In this document: positions 25,503 through 35,002 of the stretch, one piece after another | Numbering within the stretch: the first letter of the stretch is position 1 | Layout of the letters: the number at the start of each line of letters is the position of its first letter | NCBI RefSeq assembly: GCF_001457475.1 | Contig: NZ_LN831029.1 | Location: forward strand, 6,200,001-6,264,000 | Length of the DNA: 64,000 bases | Direction of reading: 5' to 3' | Source: Achromobacter xylosoxidans | Lineage (GTDB): Bacteria > Pseudomonadota > Gammaproteobacteria > Burkholderiales > Burkholderiaceae_B | Program-made: the position numbers and the translations under genes | The notes under the pieces: model-generated | The model's database searches: none | Told to the model about the DNA's origin: nothing | Seen by the model: only the letters and a program-made list of their open reading frames with translations

Positions 25503-26042
25503 TCAGGGCAGCACCGGAAAACGCGTGGCGATCTCGTCGCCCGTGAACCGCGCCACCCAGCCCGCCGGGTCATTGAACAACCGGATGCAGGTGAACGCGG
25601 GCGCCGAGCCCATGTCGAACCAGTGTGGCAGGCCGGCCGGCACCGAGATCAGGTCGTCCTGCTCGCACAGCACCGCGTAGACGCGGCCGGCGGCATGCAG
25701 CGTGAACAGGCCGCTGCCGGCGACGAAGAAGCGCACCTCGTCATCGGCGTGCGTGTGCTCGGCCAGGAACTTGCGGCGCAAGGCCTCGCGCTCGGGATGC
25801 GCCGGGTCCAGGCTGACCACGTCGACGCTGCGATAGCCGCGCTCGGCCACCAGCCGGTCGATCTCGGGACGATACGCCGCCAGCACCTCGGCCTGCGGCG
25901 CGCCGGGGGCCACCGGCGCCTGCGCGCGCCAGCGTTCGAAGGTCACGCCGATGGCGGCCAGCTCGCGCCGGATCTCGCCGACCTCATCGATGCGCCGGCC
26001 GGCGGCGGGATCGTCCTGCGGATAGATCGTCAGCGTCGACAT
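25503..26042 (-). CDS. mtnD: acireductone dioxygenase (methionine salvage)
   Basis: 179 residues, cupin fold. The metal ligands are visible as His96, His98, Glu102 and His140. It oxidises acireductone to 4-methylthio-2-oxobutanoate and formate with Fe, or takes an off-pathway route with Ni. It is directly downstream of the metQ-like gene (3-base gap), so both are probably on one transcript, linking methionine uptake and salvage. No other mtn genes are in the window. Confidence 0.93.
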   Translation of the reverse strand: MSTLTIYPQDDPAAGRRIDEVGEIRRELAAIGVTFERWRAQAPVAPGAPQAEVLAAYRPEIDRLVAERGYRSVDVVSLDPAHPEREALRRKFLAEHTHADDEVRFFVAGSGLFTLHAAGRVYAVLCEQDDLISVPAGLPHWFDMGSAPAFTCIRLFNDPAGWVARFTGDEIATRFPVLP

Positions 26043-26045
26043 CGC

Positions 26046-26843
26046 TTACCAGGAGGTGCTGTACGCGCCAGGGAACTTCTGCGCCACGAAGGCCTTCACC
26101 TCGTCGGACTGGTAGGCCTTGATGAAGCGCGCGATGCGCGGATCGTTCTTGTTGTCCTCGCGCGCGGCGATGACCACGGCGGCGAACGGCGCCTCCTTGC
26201 TTTCCAGCACCAGCGCATCCTTGGCGGGCGACAGGCCGGCCGGGATGGCGTAGGCCGAATTCACCGCGGCGGCGTCCACGTCGGCCAGCGAGTGCGGCAG
26301 TTGCGCGGCCTCGATCTCGACGAACTTGAGCTTCCTGGGGTTGTCGACCACGTCGAACAGCGACGCCGTCACGGTCACGCCGTCCTTGAGCTTGATGAGC
26401 TTGGCCGCCTGCAACACCAGCAGCGCGCGGGCGCCGTTGGTCGGGTCGTTGGGGATCGCCACCTTGGCGCCCGGCTGCAGGTCGTCCAGCGACTTCACGC
26501 GCTTGGAATAGATGCCCATCTGCTGCACCACGGCCGTGGCCACCGGCACCAGCTTGTAGCCGCGCGCCTTGTTCTGCGATTCCAGGAAGGGCTTGTGCTG
26601 GTAGATGTTCAGGTCCAATTCCTTGGCATCGAGCGCGGCGTTGGGCTGGATGAAATCGCTGAACTCGACCAGCTTGACCTTCAGGCCCTGCCTGGCCGCG
26701 ACCTGCTGCACCACTTCGCCGATCTGGGCGTGCGGGCCGACGGTCACGCCGACTTTCAATTCGGCGTCCTGCGCCATGGCCGGCGCGGCGGCGGCGAATC
26801 CGATCAGGGTGGCAAGGGCGGCCAGGGTGTGGCGTAGACGCAT
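26046..26843 (-). CDS. metQ: methionine ABC transporter substrate-binding protein, MetQ/NlpA family
   Basis: 265 residues. An N-terminal signal peptide (cut near AMAQ, about residue 24) has no lipobox cysteine, so a soluble periplasmic form is expected, unlike the E. coli lipoprotein. The core matches the family: LKVGVTVGPHAQI, later AIPNDPTNGARALLVLQAAKLIKL and VNSAYAIPAGLSP. No metN or metI gene is adjacent, so it would have to work with a distant transporter. The pairing with mtnD supports a methionine or methylthio-acid ligand. Confidence 0.9.
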   Translation of the reverse strand: MRLRHTLAALATLIGFAAAAPAMAQDAELKVGVTVGPHAQIGEVVQQVAARQGLKVKLVEFSDFIQPNAALDAKELDLNIYQHKPFLESQNKARGYKLVPVATAVVQQMGIYSKRVKSLDDLQPGAKVAIPNDPTNGARALLVLQAAKLIKLKDGVTVTASLFDVVDNPRKLKFVEIEAAQLPHSLADVDAAAVNSAYAIPAGLSPAKDALVLESKEAPFAAVVIAAREDNKNDPRIARFIKAYQSDEVKAFVAQKFPGAYSTSW

Positions 26844-26922
26844 GGGAATCTCGGCAATCGAACAGGGAAGGGAAGCCCCGGATTCTAGTGAGCGTCCTTC
26901 AAAACCGGAAGCGATGAATTTT

Positions 26923-26934
26923 CATATTGATATG
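26923..26934. promoter_or_regulatory. AT-rich palindrome upstream of metQ
   Basis: CATATTGATATG, a near-perfect dyad in an AT-rich stretch 80 bases before metQ. It is a possible regulator site; no riboswitch fold was recognised. Confidence 0.35.
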
Positions 26935-27024
26935 CGTCTTTCCATATAAAGCCCGCCGCGATGACAAGCCCGCGCCGGCGCGACACAATAGCGGCTGGAT
27001 CCAAACACCTTGCCGTCATTGCCA

Positions 27025-28098
27025 ATGTCCACCCCCAACGAACTGCATCCCCACGCGCGCGCCCTGCTGGCCGACCACTACGCCGCGGTGGATGCCGACC
27101 TGCCCGCCCTGCTCGACCTGCTCTTTGCCCGCAGCGCCGGCGAAGACTGGCACAAGGCCGGCACCTTCAAGCACCACCTGCTGGGCGTCTACCGCACCCT
27201 GGCGCTGTGGAACCAGCCGCGCGAAGTGCGGCTGCTGGGCCTGTTCCACAGCGTGTATGGCAACGAGTACGTCGATCTCACCCTGTTCGACCGCGAGCGC
27301 GAACGCAACACGCTGCGCGAGGCGCTCGGGGTCGAGGCGGAGGAATGGGTCAGCCTGTTCTGCGCCATGCCGCGCACCCGCTTCGTGCAGGCCATCCTGC
27401 AAGGCCAGGGGCAAGGCCCCGAGGGCCTGACGCTGGAAGGCGTCGACGGCCAGGTCTTCACCTTCACGCCGCGCCAGGTCGCCGCCTTCATCGTGGTGTC
27501 GGCCGCCGATATCGGCGAGCAATGGCATAGCTGGCAGGACGAGATCTTCGCCGGCTATCCGCAGCAGCAGCGCCGCGACCTCAAATCGCATTGGGCCGCG
27601 TCGCTGTGGCCCGGCCCGCTGAAGCCGCCGTCGAACATCCTGTCGATGCTGTCGCACCTGCTGGCGCCGCTGTCAGCGCTGCCGGCCGATACCGGCATCC
27701 CCGTGCCACCCGCGTTCGACCATTGCCGCGCCACCCTCAGCCCGCGCGACGAGGCCGCCGCCAGCGCGCTCTACTGGCAGGTCGTCACCCGCATGCACCC
27801 GCAGACCGAAATGGACACCGCGCGCCACATGCTGGAAGCCGCGGTGGCGCACAACCCGTGGGTCGCCGAGCCGCGCCTGCTGCTGGCGCAACTGGCGCTG
27901 ACCGCCGGCGACTTCGAGGCCGCCGCAGGCCACGCCGCCGCCGGCCTGGCCGCGCTGCAAGCCTGGGGCACCGCCTGGGACAAGCGCATCGAGTGGGCCG
28001 GCTGGATGGCCTGGGCCCGCATCGAACTGCAGAACGCCCGCGCGCGCCGCTGGCCGGAAAACCTGGCGGCCTTGAACGGCCTGGGGTTGGTGGAGTGA
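27025..28098 (+). CDS. DUF6817-like N-terminal domain protein, function unknown
   Basis: 357 residues. Residues about 38-90 carry a His-rich HD-like pattern (HKAGTFKHHLLGVYRTLALW, then LLGLFHSVYGNEY) that I associate with DUF6817. The C-terminal third (about 235-330) is a run of Ala-rich helices resembling TPR repeats (ASALYWQVVTRMHPQ; PRLLLAQLALTAGDFEAAAGHAAAGLAAL). No signal peptide. The ATG at 27025 is preferred to a TTG at 27010. A metal-dependent hydrolase or oxygenase role is conceivable from the His spacing but unproven. Single-gene unit. Confidence 0.7.
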   Translation: MSTPNELHPHARALLADHYAAVDADLPALLDLLFARSAGEDWHKAGTFKHHLLGVYRTLALWNQPREVRLLGLFHSVYGNEYVDLTLFDRERERNTLREALGVEAEEWVSLFCAMPRTRFVQAILQGQGQGPEGLTLEGVDGQVFTFTPRQVAAFIVVSAADIGEQWHSWQDEIFAGYPQQQRRDLKSHWAASLWPGPLKPPSNILSMLSHLLAPLSALPADTGIPVPPAFDHCRATLSPRDEAAASALYWQVVTRMHPQTEMDTARHMLEAAVAHNPWVAEPRLLLAQLALTAGDFEAAAGHAAAGLAALQAWGTAWDKRIEWAGWMAWARIELQNARARRWPENLAALNGLGLVE

Positions 28099-28142
28099 TC
28101 GCAGCGCGCTGAGCCATGGCGCCCACGCGCACGGTAAAACGA

Positions 28143-28178
28143 AAACGCCCCAGGAATCGGTAGATCCCCGGGGCGTTT
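28143..28178. terminator. bidirectional terminator between convergent genes
   Basis: 9-bp perfect stem AAACGCCCC/GGGGCGTTT with an 18-base spacer, T runs on both sides, between the stops of the DUF6817-like gene and ubiX. Confidence 0.75.
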
Positions 28179-28209
28179 GACCATCACGGCCCGGGGGCCG
28201 CGGCGGCGC

Positions 28210-28773
28210 TTATTTCATGCCTTCCCAGTGCGGACCGGGCACATGGATGTCGAACAGCTCCAGCACCCGGGCCACGGTGTGATCCACCATTTCCTCGATG
28301 CTGGCCGGCCGGTGATAGAACGCCGGCAGCGGCGGAAACACGATGCCGCCCATCTCGGTGACGGCGGTCATGTTGCGCAGGTGCGCCAGGTTGAAGGGCG
28401 TTTCGCGCACCATCATCACCAGGCGGCGACGCTCCTTGAGCGTGACGTCGGCCGCGCGCGTGATGAGGTTGTCGGACAGGCCATGGGCCACGGCCGCCAG
28501 CGTGCGCATCGAGCACGGCACGATGACCATGCCGGCCGTCTGGAACGCGCCGCTGGCCAGCGTGGCGCCCACATCGCGCACGCTGTGCACGTGGTCGGCC
28601 AGCGCGTAGACATCATGACGGCTGACATCGAGTTCGTGCTTGATGTTGAGCACGCCCGAGGCCGACACCACCAGGTGCGTCTCGACATCGTCCACGCCGC
28701 GCAGCGCCTGCAGCATGCGCACCGCGTACAGGGCGCCGGTGGCGCCCGTGATGCCGACGACCAGTCGCCGCAT
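28210..28773 (-). CDS. ubiX: flavin prenyltransferase UbiX
   Basis: 187 residues. It makes prenylated FMN for the UbiD decarboxylase in ubiquinone synthesis. Motifs: GITGATGALYAVRML at the N terminus (FMN binding), VVSASG, PCSMRTLAAVAHGLSDNLITRAADV in the middle, MVRETPFNLAHL and the C-terminal PAFYHRP. Start four bases after grxD on the same strand, so co-transcribed. No ubiD neighbour here. Confidence 0.95.
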   Translation of the reverse strand: MRRLVVGITGATGALYAVRMLQALRGVDDVETHLVVSASGVLNIKHELDVSRHDVYALADHVHSVRDVGATLASGAFQTAGMVIVPCSMRTLAAVAHGLSDNLITRAADVTLKERRRLVMMVRETPFNLAHLRNMTAVTEMGGIVFPPLPAFYHRPASIEEMVDHTVARVLELFDIHVPGPHWEGMK

Positions 28774-28777
28774 GGAA

Positions 28778-29104
28778 TCAGGCCGTGGCGCCGGATTGCT
28801 CCAGCAGGGTCTTCAGTTCGCCGGACTCGTTCATCTCGTTCATGATGTCCGAACCGCCGATGAATTCACCGGCCACGTACAGCTGCGGAATGGTGGGCCA
28901 GCTGGAGAATTCCTTGATGCCCTGGCGGACTTCGTCGTCCTCCAGCACATTCACGGTGACCAGCTTCTTGACGCCACAGCTCTTGAGGATCTGGATGGCC
29001 TTGCCGGAAAAGCCGCATTGCGGGAATTGGGCGGTGCCCTTCATGAACAGCACGACGGGGTGCTGGGTCACGGTTTCGCGGATGAATTCTTGAACGTCGC
29101 TCAT
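28778..29104 (-). CDS. grxD: monothiol glutaredoxin, Grx4 family
   Basis: 108 residues with the monothiol active site CGFS (Cys30), then [17 protein letters not shown] for glutathione binding. These proteins carry or pass Fe2S2 clusters, often with BolA. The in-frame start at 29143 is rejected because the ATG at 29104 gives the standard N terminus (MSDVQEFI). Lies between prmC and ubiX. Confidence 0.95.
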   Translation of the reverse strand: MSDVQEFIRETVTQHPVVLFMKGTAQFPQCGFSGKAIQILKSCGVKKLVTVNVLEDDEVRQGIKEFSSWPTIPQLYVAGEFIGGSDIMNEMNESGELKTLLEQSGATA

Positions 29105-29243
29105 GGTGGTCTCTTGGACAGGAGGCATAACGGAATACGCCAATTATAGGTACAGGCGGGATTTCGTCCCGGATACCCCGGGGCCGCCCCCGGGAATCGG
29201 CCGCTTGCGGCGCGGCTGCCGGTTACAAATCGCCGGCCCGGCG

Positions 29244-30071
29244 TCAGCCGCGCCCCGGCCAGCGCCCGCCGGAAATGCGCTCGATGCCGGCCAGGTCGCG
29301 CCGGCTGTGCACGTCCGTGAAACCCGCGGCAGCGAGCAGGCCGCGCACGGCCTCGGCCTGGTCCCAACCGTGCTCCATCCACAGCGCGCCGCCCGCCTTC
29401 AGGTGGCGATGGGCGCCCGCCACGATGCGGCGCAGGTCTTCCAGGCCGTCGGCGCCGTCGGTCAACGCGCCGCGCGGCTCGAAGCGCACGTCGCCCTGCC
29501 CCAGGTGCGGGTCGTCGCTGGCGACATAGGGCGGGTTGGACACGATCAGGTCGAAGCCCTCGCCTGCCGGCACCGCGTCGTACCAACTGCCCTCGACGAA
29601 GCGCACCGAGGCCGTCAGCTCCCAGGCATTGCCCGCGGCCACGGCCAGCGCGGCGGCGCTGACGTCGCTGGCCATCACCCGCGCATCGCGACGCGCCAGT
29701 GCGATCGAGATGGCGATGGCGCCGCTGCCGGTGCCCAGATCCAGCACCGCCGGCGCCGCTTGGCCGGCGACGCATTCCAGCGCCGTTTCCACCAGCACCT
29801 CGGTGTCCGGACGCGGAATCAGCACGTCGGGCGTGACGCGGAACATGTGCCCCATGAACTCGCGCTGGCCCAGCAGATAAGCCATTGGCTCGCCGGCCAG
29901 GCGGCGCTGCGCCAGCGCCTCGTAGGCCGCGGCCACTTCGGGCGCCAGCGGATCGGTGTCATGCGCCAGCAGCCAGGCGCGCGGCTTGGCCAGCACGTGC
30001 TCGAGCAGCATGCGCACCTCGAGCCGGGGCAGGCGCGTGTCCAGCAACAGGCTCTTGATCTGGGTCGTCAT
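29244..30071 (-). CDS. prmC: peptide chain release factor N5-glutamine methyltransferase
   Basis: 275 residues. It methylates the GGQ glutamine of RF1/RF2 using S-adenosylmethionine. The N-terminal helical domain (LLEHVLAKPRAWLLAHDTDPL) is followed by the methyltransferase domain with VLDLGTGSGAIAI (SAM site) and SNPPYV (about 178-183), which holds the target glutamine. It lies 37 bases downstream of prfA, its substrate gene. Confidence 0.95.
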   Translation of the reverse strand: MTTQIKSLLLDTRLPRLEVRMLLEHVLAKPRAWLLAHDTDPLAPEVAAAYEALAQRRLAGEPMAYLLGQREFMGHMFRVTPDVLIPRPDTEVLVETALECVAGQAAPAVLDLGTGSGAIAISIALARRDARVMASDVSAAALAVAAGNAWELTASVRFVEGSWYDAVPAGEGFDLIVSNPPYVASDDPHLGQGDVRFEPRGALTDGADGLEDLRRIVAGAHRHLKAGGALWMEHGWDQAEAVRGLLAAAGFTDVHSRRDLAGIERISGGRWPGRG

Positions 30072-30108
30072 GGTCGGAACGTTCTCGCCGAAGGGGCCGC
30101 CCAGCCGC

Positions 30109-31191
30109 TCAGATATCGTCGCCCAGCGCCGCCAACTGCTCGGCCTGGTGCTCGGCGATCAGGGCGCCGGTCAGCTCCTCCAGATCGCCTTCCATGATCT
30201 GCTGCAGCTTGTACAGCGTCAGGTTGATGCGGTGGTCGGTGACGCGGCCCTGCGGGAAGTTGTAGGTGCGGATACGCTCGGAACGGTCGCCGGAACCGAT
30301 CAGGCTCTTGCGCTCGGCCGCTTCCTTGCTCTGGCGCTCGCGCGTTTCCTTGTCCTTCAGGCGCGCGGCCAGCACCTGCATGGCCTTGTCCTTGTTGCGG
30401 TGCTGCGAGCGGTCGTCCTGGCATTCCACCACCAGCCCGGTCGGCAAGTGCGTGATACGCACGGCCGAATCGGTCTTGTTAATGTGCTGGCCGCCGGCGC
30501 CGCTGGCGCGAAAGGTGTCGATGCGCAGGTCGCTCGGGTTGATGACGATCTCCGACATCTCGTCGGCTTCGGCCATGATGGCCACCGTGCAGGCCGAGGT
30601 GTGGATGCGGCCCTGCGCCTCGGTGGCGGGCACGCGCTGCACGCGGTGCGCGCCGGACTCGAATTTCAGGCGGCCGTAGGCGCCGTCGCCCTCGATGCGC
30701 GCGATCACTTCCTTGTAGCCGCCCAGTTCCGACGGGCTTTCCGACATCAGCTCGACGCGCCAGCCGCGCTGTTCGGCGTAGCGCGTGTACATGCGCAGCA
30801 GGTCGCCCGAGAACAGCGCGCTTTCATCGCCGCCGGTGCCGGCGCGGATTTCCAGGAACACGCTGCGGCCGTCATTGGGGTCGCGCGGCAGCAGCAGCAA
30901 CTGCAGCGCCGCCTCCAGCGATTCGAGCTTGACGCGGCCGCTCTTGATCTCGTCCTCGGCCATCGCCTTCAGCTCGGGATCGGCCAGCATCTCCTGCGCG
31001 GTCGCCAGGTCTTCCTCGCCGCGCACGAAGGCGGTGAACGCCTCGACCACCGGCTCCAGTTCGGCGCGCTCGCGCGACAGCTTGCGGAAGCGGTCCATGT
31101 CGGACGCGGTTTCCGGTTCGGCCAGCAGCGCGTCCACCTCGATAAGGCGGTGACACAGATGCTCCAGCCGGCTGCGCATGGAAGATTTCAT
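30109..31191 (-). CDS. prfA: peptide chain release factor 1
   Basis: 360 residues, full length. It reads UAA/UAG through the PAT tripeptide (RVPATEAQG region) and triggers peptide release with the GGQ motif ([11 protein letters not shown], near residue 230). In the conserved hemA-prfA-prmC order. Confidence 0.97.
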   Translation of the reverse strand: MKSSMRSRLEHLCHRLIEVDALLAEPETASDMDRFRKLSRERAELEPVVEAFTAFVRGEEDLATAQEMLADPELKAMAEDEIKSGRVKLESLEAALQLLLLPRDPNDGRSVFLEIRAGTGGDESALFSGDLLRMYTRYAEQRGWRVELMSESPSELGGYKEVIARIEGDGAYGRLKFESGAHRVQRVPATEAQGRIHTSACTVAIMAEADEMSEIVINPSDLRIDTFRASGAGGQHINKTDSAVRITHLPTGLVVECQDDRSQHRNKDKAMQVLAARLKDKETRERQSKEAAERKSLIGSGDRSERIRTYNFPQGRVTDHRINLTLYKLQQIMEGDLEELTGALIAEHQAEQLAALGDDI

Positions 31192-31273
31192 GATGGGGAT
31201 TCAGCAAGGGAAAACGGAAATGGCGGGCGCCCGCAACGAGCGCCCGCCGCAAGGCGGGGCGGAAGCAGCGCCG

Positions 31274-32548
31274 CTAACGGCGCGAGTCGCGGCCGGGGAA
31301 CAGGCGCGGCATCCAGGCAAGCAGTTGCTTGCGGTCCTCGCCTTCGCTGCGGTTCAACGCCGCCAGCGGGCCATGCAGGTATTTCTGGGTCAGGCCGTGG
31401 GCCAGTTGCTCGAGCACGGCCTCCGGCGATTCGCCGCGCGCCAGCAGGCGGCGGGCGCGTTCGAGTTCGGCGGCGCTGACGTCTTCGGCGGCCTGGTGCA
31501 GGTCGCGGATGACGGGCACCACTTCGCGCGATTGCATCCAGTGCATGAAGCCCTGGACGCGGGTTTCGATGATGGCCTCGGCCTGCACCACGGCGGCGCG
31601 GCGGGCGTCGGTGCCGGTCTGGACCAGGCGGCCCAGGTCATCGACGGAATACAGGTAGACGTCGTCCAGGCGGCCGACCTCGGGTTCGATGTCGCGCGGC
31701 ACGGCCAGGTCGATCATCACCATGGGACGGTGGCGGCGCAGGCGCGTGGCCCGTTCCACCATCCCCAAACCGAGGATGGGCAGGGAGCTGGCCGTACAGG
31801 AGACCACCACGTCGAATTCGGACAGGCGCTCGGTCAGGTCCGACAGCTTCATGGTGCTGGCCGAGAACCGGTTGGCCAGCAGCTCGGCGCGCTCGGCCGT
31901 GCGATTGGCCACCACCATGCTGCGCGGACGCTGCGCGGCGAAGTGGGTGGCGCACAGCTCGATCATTTCGCCCGCGCCGATGAACAGCGTGCGGGCCTGG
32001 TCCAGGTTGCCGAACACGCGTTCGGCCAGGCGCACCGCGGCGGCGGCCATGGACACCGACTGCGCGCCGATGGCGGTCTGCGAACGGACTTCCTTGGCCA
32101 CCGAGAAGGTGCGCTGGAACATCTGGTGCAGCAGCGTGCCGAGCGAACCGGCTTCGCCAGCCGCGCGCACGGCGTCCTTCATCTGGCCGACGATCTGGGT
32201 TTCGCCCAGCACCATGGAATCGAGCCCGCTGGCCACGCGGAAGGCGTGGCGCACGGCGTCGTCCTGCTGGTGGCGGTACAGATGCGGGCGCAGCGTGCCG
32301 GCATCGAGGCGGTTGTGCTCGGCCAGCCACGCGGGCAGCTGGTCGGCCACGTGGCCATCGGCGGCGCAATAGATTTCGGTGCGGTTGCAGGTCGACAGGA
32401 TGGCGGCTTCGCGCACCGATCCGCCGAACGCGGAACGCAGGCCTTCCAGCGCCGGCTTGACCAGATCGACGGGCATGGACACGCGTTCGCGAACCGAAAC
32501 CGGCGCGGACGTGTGATTCAGACCGAAGGCTAGGACAGCTACCGACAT
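31274..32548 (-). CDS. hemA: glutamyl-tRNA reductase
   Basis: 424 residues. First step of tetrapyrrole synthesis by the C5 route: glutamyl-tRNA to glutamate-1-semialdehyde with [19 protein letters not shown] at the N terminus and catalytic Cys54 in STCNRTEIY, then the NADPH domain ([15 protein letters not shown]) and the C-terminal dimerisation helix. The ATG at 32548 is chosen over 32614, as family members begin [13 protein letters not shown]. Promoter region shared with the divergent tRNA-Phe. Confidence 0.96.
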   Translation of the reverse strand: MSVAVLAFGLNHTSAPVSVRERVSMPVDLVKPALEGLRSAFGGSVREAAILSTCNRTEIYCAADGHVADQLPAWLAEHNRLDAGTLRPHLYRHQQDDAVRHAFRVASGLDSMVLGETQIVGQMKDAVRAAGEAGSLGTLLHQMFQRTFSVAKEVRSQTAIGAQSVSMAAAAVRLAERVFGNLDQARTLFIGAGEMIELCATHFAAQRPRSMVVANRTAERAELLANRFSASTMKLSDLTERLSEFDVVVSCTASSLPILGLGMVERATRLRRHRPMVMIDLAVPRDIEPEVGRLDDVYLYSVDDLGRLVQTGTDARRAAVVQAEAIIETRVQGFMHWMQSREVVPVIRDLHQAAEDVSAAELERARRLLARGESPEAVLEQLAHGLTQKYLHGPLAALNRSEGEDRKQLLAWMPRLFPGRDSRR

Positions 32549-32789
32549 GTAAAGGACAAGGCCGTGAGTATTAGAGCTGTGGTCCCCGCAAAGCCCATGC
32601 GGTGCAGCGTGCATGTAACAGCGGACCGGCCATGATTATACTCCCGCGGGTTATCCCCACGCCATTCGGGCCCCTGGCCGCGACCGTGTGTCGCACCCCA
32701 TGCAATGGCCGTTTGCGATACCATGCGCCCCTGTCGCTTGTCGCGTTGGAAGGCGGCCCGAAAATTCTTCACACTTTTTTCGAGGCGGC

Positions 32790-32818
32790 TGGCACAAGTC
32801 CAAAAAATTGTGTATAGT
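32790..32818 (+). promoter_or_regulatory. promoter of tRNA-Phe
   Basis: -35 TGGCAC (32790-32795), 17-base spacer, -10 TATAGT (32813-32818), placing the start about 6-8 bases before the tRNA. Confidence 0.6.
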
Positions 32819-32831
32819 TGCGGACTTCGTT

Positions 32832-32907
32832 GGCCTGGTAGCTCAGTTGGTAGAGCAGCGGATTGAAAATCCGCGTGTCGGTGGTTCGATTCCGCCCCAG
32901 GCCACCA
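32832..32907 (+). tRNA. tRNA-Phe (GAA)
   Basis: 76 bases with encoded CCA. The acceptor arms GGCCTGG/CCAGGCC pair, the anticodon stem GCGGA/TCCGC encloses loop TTGAAAA with anticodon GAA, and the T loop TTCGATT is standard. Followed six bases later by a strong terminator. Confidence 0.97.
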
Positions 32908-32913
32908 GAATTA

Positions 32914-32943
32914 AAAAGCCCGGCTCCTTGGAGCCGGGCTTTT
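32914..32943 (+). terminator. terminator of tRNA-Phe
   Basis: 14-bp perfect stem with a 2-base loop (32914-32927 with 32930-32943), ending in T. Symmetric, so it may also stop the convergent LysE-type gene. Confidence 0.85.
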
Positions 32944-32980
32944 GCATTGTGGCGTTGGCATTGGCATTGACGGGCGACGT

Positions 32981-33589
32981 TCAAGACCCCGGCAACGCCA
33001 CTCCCATCGCCGCGAACAATCCCCCGCACACCTTGTTGAAGCGCCGGCCGGCGCGCTCCAGCCACGGCCGCACGCGGTGCGCCAGGCGGGCCAGCACGTA
33101 TTCCACCAGGAACTCGATGACCGCGAAGGTGGCGGCCATGATCACGAACTGCGTGAACAGGCTGCGCGCCGGATCGATGAACTGCGGCAGGAACGCGCCA
33201 TAGAACAGCAGCGCCTTGGGGTTGGAAATCGCCGACAGGAATCCCTGGCTGAACATGCGCGTGCCGCGCAGCCGCGGCATGTCGGGCGCCGGGCGCAGTT
33301 GCACGCCGGGCGAGCGCCACAGCTGGATGCCGAGCCAGATCAGGTAGGCGCCGCCAGCCCATTTCAATACCGTCAGCGCCGGCCCCCAGGCCTTGAGCAG
33401 CGCGCTGATGCCCAGCATCGACAGGGCAATCAGGGCGATGAAGCCGACCGCGCCGCCGGCGATGGTGCACAGCGCCTTGCGATGGCCATGCAGCGCGCCG
33501 TGGGTCAGCGCCAGCAAGGTATTGGGACCGGGCGTGATCGACAGGCCCATCACGGCAACCAGATAGATGAGCCAGCTATGCAAGGCCAT
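32981..33589 (-). CDS. LysE/RhtB-family amino acid exporter
   Basis: 202 residues with about six hydrophobic segments. Family signature near the N terminus (LSITPGPNTLLALTHGALHGHRKAL) and NPKALLFYGAFLPQF in the middle. It exports amino acids such as homoserine, threonine or lysine; the substrate cannot be assigned. The ATG at 33589 is chosen from a longer frame. Same strand as the Lrp regulator directly upstream. Confidence 0.88.
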   Translation of the reverse strand: MALHSWLIYLVAVMGLSITPGPNTLLALTHGALHGHRKALCTIAGGAVGFIALIALSMLGISALLKAWGPALTVLKWAGGAYLIWLGIQLWRSPGVQLRPAPDMPRLRGTRMFSQGFLSAISNPKALLFYGAFLPQFIDPARSLFTQFVIMAATFAVIEFLVEYVLARLAHRVRPWLERAGRRFNKVCGGLFAAMGVALPGS

Positions 33590-33666
33590 GGCGGGGATAT
33601 GCGCAAAGGAGGGAGGCGGCCAGTCTAGCGCCGCCGGCTCGGGGCCCGCAATCTCCGGCCGGCACG

Positions 33667-34143
33667 TTATGCCTCGTGCGACGGCATCGTCGGCACCGCC
33701 AATCCGTATTTCACGCGATTCATCACCACCAGCGTCGAAAAGCGCTTCACATTGGGATCGCCCCAGAAGTGGCGCTGCGCGAACGCATCGTATTCCGCCA
33801 TGTCGCGCACGGTCATGGTGACGACGAAATCCACTTCGCCCGTGACCGCCAGGCACTGCATGATCTCCGGCGCCTGGCGCATGGCGCGCTTGAAGGTGTC
33901 GAGCTTGTCGGCGCGCTCGCTTTCGAGCGACACCAGCACCACCATCATGATGTCGCGCCCCACCGCCGCCGGGTCCACCACCGAGACGTCGCCCAGCACC
34001 GCGCCGGACTCGCGCAACCGCTTCATGCGGCGCAGGCACGATACCGGCGACAGGTTCACGCGCTCGGCCACCTCCTGGCTGGTGCGCTGGTTGTCTTCCT
34101 GCAGGCTCTGCAGGATCTGAAGGTCGAAATCGTCTAGTTCCAT
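33667..34143 (-). CDS. Lrp/AsnC-family regulator
   Basis: 158 residues. N-terminal helix-turn-helix (TSQEVAERVNLSPVSCLRRMKRL, about 21-43), then the RAM amino-acid sensing domain (VTGEVDFVVTMTVRDMAEYDAF). Flanked by LysE/RhtB-type exporters on both sides, so it probably switches exporter expression in response to intracellular amino acids. Confidence 0.9.
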   Translation of the reverse strand: MELDDFDLQILQSLQEDNQRTSQEVAERVNLSPVSCLRRMKRLRESGAVLGDVSVVDPAAVGRDIMMVVLVSLESERADKLDTFKRAMRQAPEIMQCLAVTGEVDFVVTMTVRDMAEYDAFAQRHFWGDPNVKRFSTLVVMNRVKYGLAVPTMPSHEA

Positions 34144-34336
34144 GGGGTCTCGGCGCCGCGGCGATCCAGGCCACGCGGGCCCGTAGGACGATTCTAAACG
34201 GGTGTGCGCCACGACCCGCCCCCAAATTCGACGGGAAACTTCATTTGCGCACCGCCGGCTGCAGGAATTAATCACCCGCCTTGCTTACACTGGGAACCCT
34301 CTGGCCGCCCTCGCGGCCAGGCGCAGCCCGATTCCC

Positions 34337-34981
34337 ATGCCGTCACTCCAGCTTTTCCTGCTTTTCCTGGCCGCCGACGCGGCGTTGAAACTCACCCCCG
34401 GCCCTGATATGGCGCTGACGTTGTCGCGAGGCATGACGCAGGGCTTCCGGCCTGCCTTCCACAGTGTGCTGGGGAACGTGGCGGCCGGATTCATCCAGGT
34501 GCCGGCCGTGGTGCTGGGGCTGGCCTCGGTGCTGCAGGCGTTTCCGACGCTGTTCCTGGCGATCAAGGCGGCCGGCGGCTTGTACCTGGGCTACCTGGGC
34601 ATCAAGGCCATCCTGCGCTGCGCCCGCGACGCCGACATCTCCCTGGCCGCGCGTCCCGGCGATGCGCGCGACGCTTTTTGGCAGGGCTTCATGACCAACC
34701 TGCTGAACCCGAAGGTGCTGCTGTTCATGATCGCCTTCCTGCCGCAGTTCACCACCCCGGACAACGGTCCGGTATGGCTCCAGATGTTGGTGCTGGGCGT
34801 GACCATGAAGGCGCTGAGCCTGCCCTATGGCAGCTGCTTCGCCTACGGCGCATCGCGCATCCGCGGCTGGGTGGGCCGCAACCCGTGGTTCCTGCGCATG
34901 CAGCAGGGACTACTGGGCGCGATCATGCTGGCGCTGGCCCTTTACGTGCTCTACTCCACCGCCTCGACCCTCACCCCCTGA
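34337..34981 (+). CDS. LysE/RhtB-family amino acid exporter
   Basis: 214 residues with six hydrophobic segments; KLTPGPDMALTLSRGMTQGFRPA and NLLNPKVLLFMIAFLPQF are the family signatures. Divergent from lrp. A longer frame from 34202 is rejected because the ATG at 34337 gives the normal N terminus. It lies 21 bases before a DMT exporter gene and is probably co-transcribed with it. Confidence 0.88.
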   Translation: MPSLQLFLLFLAADAALKLTPGPDMALTLSRGMTQGFRPAFHSVLGNVAAGFIQVPAVVLGLASVLQAFPTLFLAIKAAGGLYLGYLGIKAILRCARDADISLAARPGDARDAFWQGFMTNLLNPKVLLFMIAFLPQFTTPDNGPVWLQMLVLGVTMKALSLPYGSCFAYGASRIRGWVGRNPWFLRMQQGLLGAIMLALALYVLYSTASTLTP

Positions 34982-35002
34982 TTCTTCCGCAGACGCAGCA
35001 CC

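Noticed and set aside
26844..27024. SAM or SAH riboswitch in front of metQ-mtnD.
   Set aside because: No conserved core or paired stems were found; only a short AT palindrome.
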